From the NCBI RefSeq assembly GCF_900106955.1, contig NZ_FNNI01000012.1, positions 1 through 64,000 on the forward strand: a stretch of 64,000 bases of DNA, given 5' to 3'. Source of the stretch: Aidingimonas halophila. Its GTDB lineage: Bacteria > Pseudomonadota > Gammaproteobacteria > Pseudomonadales > Halomonadaceae. The first letter of the stretch is position 1. Each line of letters starts with the position of its first letter. Made by a program: the position numbers and the translations under genes. Below are positions 59,648 through 64,000 of this stretch, in pieces. Under the pieces are notes generated by a model that was not told where the DNA came from, made no database searches, and saw only the letters and a program-made list of their open reading frames with translations.

Positions 59648-59834
59648 CTGCTTTCTCGTTGAGCACCGTCTTCACACGGGCGATGTCCCGACGGACCTGC
59701 TTGAGCAGATGAGTCTGACTCAGCTGGCCGGTGGCCTTCTGCATGCGCAGGTTGAACTGCTCGCGGAGAAGTTCAAAGAGCTGCTCGCGCAGTTCGTCTA
59801 CTGACTTTTCACGAATTTCCTGGGCTTTCATCAC
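59640..59834 (-). CDS. rpmC: 50S ribosomal protein L29
   Basis: 64-residue helical-hairpin protein near the peptide exit tunnel. Overlaps rplP by 4 bp and rpsQ by 8 bp. Confidence 0.98.
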   Translation of the reverse strand: MMKAQEIREKSVDELREQLFELLREQFNLRMQKATGQLSQTHLLKQVRRDIARVKTVLNEKAGD

Positions 59835-60244
59835 ATCACCGTCCGTTTCACAAAGGTGGTGGAGACCGGAAATTTCTGAGCAGCCAGAGCAAACGCCTCG
59901 CGGGCCAACTCTTCAGAGACACCTTCGATCTCGTACATGACACGGCCGGGTTGGATCTGTGCGACCCAGTACTCGACAGAGCCTTTCCCCTTACCCATGC
60001 GGACTTCCAAGGGTTTTTTGGAAACTGGCTTATCCGGAAATACACGGATCCAGATCTTGCCACCACGTTTGACATGGCGAGTAATGGCACGACGACCGGC
60101 TTCGATCTGCCGAGCCGTCACACGACCGCGACCGGTCGCCTTGAGGCCATACTCTCCGAAGCTAACTTTGTTACCGCGATGTGCCAGACCGCGATTACGG
60201 CCCTTCTGCACTTTACGGAACTTTGTACGTTTGGGTTGTAACAT
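59831..60244 (-). CDS. rplP: 50S ribosomal protein L16
   Basis: 137 residues with [19 protein letters not shown] start; binds near the A site and 5S rRNA. Confidence 0.98.
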   Translation of the reverse strand: MLQPKRTKFRKVQKGRNRGLAHRGNKVSFGEYGLKATGRGRVTARQIEAGRRAITRHVKRGGKIWIRVFPDKPVSKKPLEVRMGKGKGSVEYWVAQIQPGRVMYEIEGVSEELAREAFALAAQKFPVSTTFVKRTVM

Positions 60245-60259
60245 CGAATCGCTCTCCCC

Positions 60260-60958
60260 TTATCTGGAACCTTTCTTCTTGGAGGGCGCACTTGCCGGCT
60301 GCTTCGCCTTGGCACGGACCTCCTCGATGCCCCCGAGGATTTCCCCTTTGAAGATCCACACCTTGACGCCGATAACGCCGTACGTGGTGTGTGCTTCGTA
60401 GGTCGCGTAATCGATGTCCGCGCGCAGTGTATGCAGCGGCACACGCCCTTCGCGGTACCATTCGGTACGGGCGATTTCTGCACCACCAAGACGCCCTGAC
60501 AGCTGGATCTTGATGCCGCCAGCACCCAAGCGCATGGCATTCTGCACAGCACGTTTCATAGCGCGGCGAAACATCACCCGGCGCTCGAGCTGGCCGCAGA
60601 CATTCTGCGCAACGAGTTGCGCATCGAGTTCCGGCTTGCGAACCTCTTCGATGTTGACGTGAACCGGCACACCCATCATCTGAGTGACGTCACGCCGCAA
60701 ACGGTCAACATCTTCGCCCTTTTTACCAATCACGATGCCCGGACGGGCGGTATGAATCGTAATACGGGCGTTGTTGGCCGGACGCTCGATTGTGATGTCG
60801 CTTACCGAAGCATTCTTCAAACGCTCGGCGATAAAGCGACGAACTTCCAGGTCACTATTCAGCTTGTCGGCATAGGAATCACCTTCGGCGTACCACACCG
60901 AGCGATGGTCCTTGACGATGCCCAGCCGAATGCCTGTTGGATTGACTTTCTGACCCAT
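60260..60958 (-). CDS. rpsC: 30S ribosomal protein S3
   Basis: 232 residues; N-terminal KH domain ([12 protein letters not shown]) and C-terminal S3 domain at the mRNA entry. S10 operon. Confidence 0.98.
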   Translation of the reverse strand: MGQKVNPTGIRLGIVKDHRSVWYAEGDSYADKLNSDLEVRRFIAERLKNASVSDITIERPANNARITIHTARPGIVIGKKGEDVDRLRRDVTQMMGVPVHVNIEEVRKPELDAQLVAQNVCGQLERRVMFRRAMKRAVQNAMRLGAGGIKIQLSGRLGGAEIARTEWYREGRVPLHTLRADIDYATYEAHTTYGVIGVKVWIFKGEILGGIEEVRAKAKQPASAPSKKKGSR

Positions 60959-60969
60959 CTGGTCGACTC

Positions 60970-61302
60970 CTACTTCTCGGCTACCTTGACGGTGATGTGG
61001 CAGGTGCGCTTCAAGATACGATCCGCACGCCCTTTCGCGCGCGGCTGGATGCGCTTGAGCGTCATGCCCTCATCGACGCAGATGGTCGAGACACGCAGCT
61101 CGTCAATATCCATGCCGTTATTTTCTTCCGCATTCGCTATCGCGGACTGCAGCACCTTGCGTACCAGCTTGGCAGCCTTCTTCGGTGAGAAGGTCAGCAG
61201 GTCGAGTGCTTCGGCGACCGGTTTACCGCGCACCTGGTCAGCCACCAAACGGGCCTTCTGTGCGGATAAACGAGCGCCACGCAGCTTTGCTGTGACTTCC
61301 AT
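60970..61302 (-). CDS. rplV: 50S ribosomal protein L22
   Basis: 110 residues; its extended hairpin ([15 protein letters not shown]) lines the exit tunnel. Confidence 0.98.
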   Translation of the reverse strand: MEVTAKLRGARLSAQKARLVADQVRGKPVAEALDLLTFSPKKAAKLVRKVLQSAIANAEENNGMDIDELRVSTICVDEGMTLKRIQPRAKGRADRILKRTCHITVKVAEK

Positions 61303-61320
61303 CTCTCAATCCTCTCTGGC

Positions 61321-61596
61321 TTACCGTTTGGCTTTCTTGTCCGCCGCATGACCGCGATACGTGCGGGTGGCAGCGAATTCGCCCAGCTTATGGCCAACCA
61401 TTTCCTCGGAAACATGTACCGGGACGTGTTGGCGTCCGTTATGGACTGCGATGGTGAGTCCCACCATATTTGGCAGGATCATGGAACGACGCGACCAGGT
61501 CTTGATCGGTTTGCGATCGTTCTTTTCCACTGCAGCCTCAACCTTCTTCAACAGATGAAGGTCAACAAAAGGACCTTTCTTCAGTGAACGTGGCAC
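61321..61596 (-). CDS. rpsS: 30S ribosomal protein S19
   Basis: 91 residues with [20 protein letters not shown] start; 30S head protein. Confidence 0.98.
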   Translation of the reverse strand: MPRSLKKGPFVDLHLLKKVEAAVEKNDRKPIKTWSRRSMILPNMVGLTIAVHNGRQHVPVHVSEEMVGHKLGEFAATRTYRGHAADKKAKR

Positions 61597-61619
61597 AGCC
61601 GTTACCCCTTAACTTTGTG

Positions 61620-62447
61620 TTACTTGGCCTTGCGGCGACGAACGATGAGCTTGTCGGTGCGCTTGTTCTTGCGAGTCTTGTAGCCCTTGGTAGGCATCCC
61701 CCAAGGTGACACCGGATGGCGACCACCACTGGTGCGGCCTTCGCCACCACCATGGGGGTGATCCACCGGGTTCATTGCCACACCCCGGACAGTCGGGCGC
61801 ACTCCCTTCCAGCGCTTCGCACCGGCTTTACCAAGCTGGCGCAGGCTGTGCTCGGAATTGCTCACTTCACCCAATGTTGCACGGCACTCTGAGAGCACCT
61901 TGCGCATCTCACCGGAACGTAGACGCAAGGTTGCATAATTACCTTCACGGGCGACCAATTGAGCACTCGTGCCAGCACTACGCACTATTTGAGCACCCTT
62001 GCCTGGCTTGAGTTCTACACAATGCACGGTCGAACCCAGCGGAATGTTCCGCAGAGGGAGCGTGTTACCACGCTTGATTGGCGCATTAATACCTGACTCG
62101 AGCCGATCGCCACTCTTCACTCCTTTGGGAGCAATGATGTAGCGACGCTCCCCATCCGCATACTTCAGAAGCGCGATATGGGCACTACGGTTCGGGTCGT
62201 ATTCCAAGCGTTCCACCTCAGCAGGAATGCTGTCCTTGGTGCGCTTGAAATCGATCAAACGGTAATGGTGACGATGGCCGCCGCCCGTATGACGGGTCGT
62301 GATACGGCCATAGTTGTTACGACCACCGGACTTCGACTGTTTTTCCAGCAAGGGGGCATAAGCGCGTCCCTTGTACAGGCCGTCGTTTACGGTCTTGATG
62401 ACGTGACGACGTCCGGCGGATGTGGGTTTGGTCTTGACGATTGCCAT
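61620..62447 (-). CDS. rplB: 50S ribosomal protein L2
   Basis: 275 residues; near the peptidyl transferase centre. The conserved [16 protein letters not shown]-type motif is present ([15 protein letters not shown]). Confidence 0.98.
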   Translation of the reverse strand: MAIVKTKPTSAGRRHVIKTVNDGLYKGRAYAPLLEKQSKSGGRNNYGRITTRHTGGGHRHHYRLIDFKRTKDSIPAEVERLEYDPNRSAHIALLKYADGERRYIIAPKGVKSGDRLESGINAPIKRGNTLPLRNIPLGSTVHCVELKPGKGAQIVRSAGTSAQLVAREGNYATLRLRSGEMRKVLSECRATLGEVSNSEHSLRQLGKAGAKRWKGVRPTVRGVAMNPVDHPHGGGEGRTSGGRHPVSPWGMPTKGYKTRKNKRTDKLIVRRRKAK

Positions 62448-62463
62448 TATCCGTACTCCTGCC

Positions 62464-62760
62464 TTATTCGACGCCAGAGAAGTCTTCGAGCGTCTCGCCC
62501 GCCGCCAGGGTCACATACGCCTTGCGATACCCTTTACGAAACCCCGTGCCGGTAGCCGTCCGTTTGGTCTTCCCTTTGACGTTCAGCACCTGAACACGGT
62601 CGACCTTTTTCTCGAACAGCACTTCGATCGCTTTCTTGATTTCCGGCTTGGTCGCATCGCTTGCCACCTTGAAAACGTACTGGTTGTTTTCAGCGGCAAA
62701 AGCAGCTTTTTCAGTGACGTGCGGACCAAGCAGAACCTTGAATACACGTTCCTGGTTCAT
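62464..62760 (-). CDS. rplW: 50S ribosomal protein L23
   Basis: 98 residues; exit-tunnel protein and docking point for trigger factor and SRP. Overlaps rplD by 4 bp. Confidence 0.98.
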   Translation of the reverse strand: MNQERVFKVLLGPHVTEKAAFAAENNQYVFKVASDATKPEIKKAIEVLFEKKVDRVQVLNVKGKTKRTATGTGFRKGYRKAYVTLAAGETLEDFSGVE

Positions 62761-63365
62761 GCCAGCTTCTCCTCGAATTGACGCAGGGCGGAAACGGTCA
62801 CCAACACCTTGTCGAAAGCAACGAGGCTGACCGGATCGGCAGCAGCAACGTCCACCACGTCCACATTGGGAATATTCCGTGCAGCTAGGTAGAGCTTTTC
62901 ATCCACTTCGTCAGTGACGATCAGCACTTTTTCCAAGCCGAGCTCATTCAGCTTGGCAACCAGCTGCTTGGTCTTCGGCGTATCGACGGCAAACTCGTCA
63001 ACCGCGACGAGCCGCTCCTGGCGAACCAGCTCTGAAAGAATCGAACGCACAGCAGCGCGATACATTTTGCGGTTAACTTTCTGCGAGTAATCCTGAGGGC
63101 GGGCAGCAAAAGTCACACCACCACTGCGCCACAACGGCGAACGAATGGTACCGGCACGAGCGCGACCCGTTCCTTTTTGGCGCCAAGGCTTCTTGCCACC
63201 TCCACGCACATCGGAACGATTCTTCTGAGCACGGCTACCTTGGCGTCCGCTAGCCAGATAGGCTGTGACTACCTGGTGCACCAGCGCCTCATTGAACTCT
63301 TTGCCGAAGGTCGCGTCGGACACTTCAACCGTGCCGGCGCTTGCACCTGCAAGATTCAAATTCAT
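62757..63365 (-). CDS. rplD: 50S ribosomal protein L4
   Basis: 202 residues from [11 protein letters not shown]; conserved [21 protein letters not shown] loop in the exit tunnel. L4 also represses the S10 operon in E. coli by binding the leader, which lies outside this window. Confidence 0.98.
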   Translation of the reverse strand: MNLNLAGASAGTVEVSDATFGKEFNEALVHQVVTAYLASGRQGSRAQKNRSDVRGGGKKPWRQKGTGRARAGTIRSPLWRSGGVTFAARPQDYSQKVNRKMYRAAVRSILSELVRQERLVAVDEFAVDTPKTKQLVAKLNELGLEKVLIVTDEVDEKLYLAARNIPNVDVVDVAAADPVSLVAFDKVLVTVSALRQFEEKLA

Positions 63366-63379
63366 CAGTCCTGACTCCC

Positions 63380-64000
63380 TCAACGAGCTTTGACGGCGCT
63401 GCGCACGATGACGTCGCTACCGGCGGGACCCGGAACGGCGCCCTTGATCAGCAGCAGGTTACGTTCGGCATCGACACGCACGACTTCGAGGTTTTGCACG
63501 GTGCAACGTGCATTACCCAACTGACCGGCCATCTTCTTGCCCTTGAAGACGCGACCCGGCGTTTGACACATACCGATCGAGCCCGGAGCGCGATGAGCCA
63601 GCGAGTTGCCGTGGCTATTATCTTGGGTACGGAAGTTCCAGCGCTTGACAGCCCCTTGAAACCCCTTGCCCTTGGAGGTGCCGGTCACATCAATCATTTG
63701 ACCAGCTTCGAAGAGGGATACGGTGAGTTCGCCACCCACTTCCGGAGCCTCCTCGCCTTCTGGCAGGCGAAACTCCGTCAGCGAACGGCCGGCCTCAACA
63801 CCTGCTTTCGCAAAATGTCCTGCTTGCGCCTTGGACAGATGCTTGGCCTTACGTGACCCGGTCGTCACCTGCACCGCGTTATAGCCGTCATTTTCAGCCG
63901 TCTTGACAAACGTCACGCGGTTAGGCTCAACCTCGATAACGGTTACAGGCACAGATGCGCCATCTTCGGTGAAGACACGGGTCATCCCGGCCTTCTTCCC
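63380..64000 (-). CDS. rplC: 50S ribosomal protein L3 (5' end cut by the window edge)
   Basis: 206 codons are present; the frame stays open to base 64000 as ...[14 protein letters not shown], so the true start (normally MTIGLVGRK-like, a few residues earlier) lies outside. The conserved Gln-methylation site region [17 protein letters not shown] is present. Member of the S10 operon after rpsJ, which is not in the window. Confidence 0.97.
   Translation of the reverse strand, partial: GKKAGMTRVFTEDGASVPVTVIEVEPNRVTFVKTAENDGYNAVQVTTGSRKAKHLSKAQAGHFAKAGVEAGRSLTEFRLPEGEEAPEVGGELTVSLFEAGQMIDVTGTSKGKGFQGAVKRWNFRTQDNSHGNSLAHRAPGSIGMCQTPGRVFKGKKMAGQLGNARCTVQNLEVVRVDAERNLLLIKGAVPGPAGSDVIVRSAVKAR

Overview
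The window looks like a chromosomal segment of a gammaproteobacterium, most likely a halophilic or halotolerant Oceanospirillales member of Halomonadaceae type. Three things support this. The gene order matches the Pseudomonas/Halomonas arrangement over long stretches: rluD-pgeF-clpB divergent from bamD, thiO-fimT-minor pilins-ispH-fkpB-lspA-ileS-ribF-murJ-rpsT-proB-obgE-rpmA-rplU-ispB, and ssb-MFS-uvrA. The proteins are full-length gammaproteobacterial types. Several also carry acidic tails or linkers (PssA N-terminus, BamD linker, ObgE C-terminus), as is common in salt-adapted bacteria. The family assignment is inference; no 16S rRNA gene is present. No CRISPR array, insertion sequence, prophage or attachment site was seen.

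Layout. 0.1-5.9 kb: phosphatidylserine synthase and the branched-chain amino acid genes ilvC, ilvY (divergent) and ilvI-ilvH, the last preceded by a structured leader of about 300 nt. 6-13.5 kb: clpB (with a sigma32-type promoter), pgeF and rluD in one operon, divergent from bamD; then nadE and a small zinc-ribbon membrane protein. 13.5-17.9 kb: thiO and a type IV minor-pilin cluster that lacks pilY1. 17.9-30.5 kb: the ribF-ileS-lspA-fkpB-ispH operon, murJ, rpsT, proB, obgE, rpmA, rplU, the divergent ispB, and a tRNA-Pro(CGG). 30.6-36.7 kb: small accessory genes (YjfB-like, VOC, membrane protein, TlpA-like thioredoxin), rapA and a TIGR01777-family epimerase. 36.8-40 kb: cbiX, a MerR/LitR-like regulator, phrB and an apparently decayed NTF2-like gene, possibly a light-response locus. 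40-50.6 kb: a GGDEF-EAL protein, fabA-fabB, a degenerate RmlD-like gene with plsC, ssb, an MFS transporter and uvrA. 50.7-64 kb: the alpha, spc and S10 ribosomal operons on the minus strand, ending in rplC, which is cut by the window edge.

Most of the window is conserved housekeeping DNA. The points most worth a second look are the ilvI leader (mutually exclusive helices plus a 47-codon upstream ORF ending one base before ilvI), the light-regulator-like cluster with 11-bp-spaced TnTACA repeats, the NTF2-like gene remnant after phrB, and the pilY1-less minor pilin cluster with an oversized PilX. Genes are given from the start codon best supported by homology and ribosome-binding sites, which often shortens the longest open frame.
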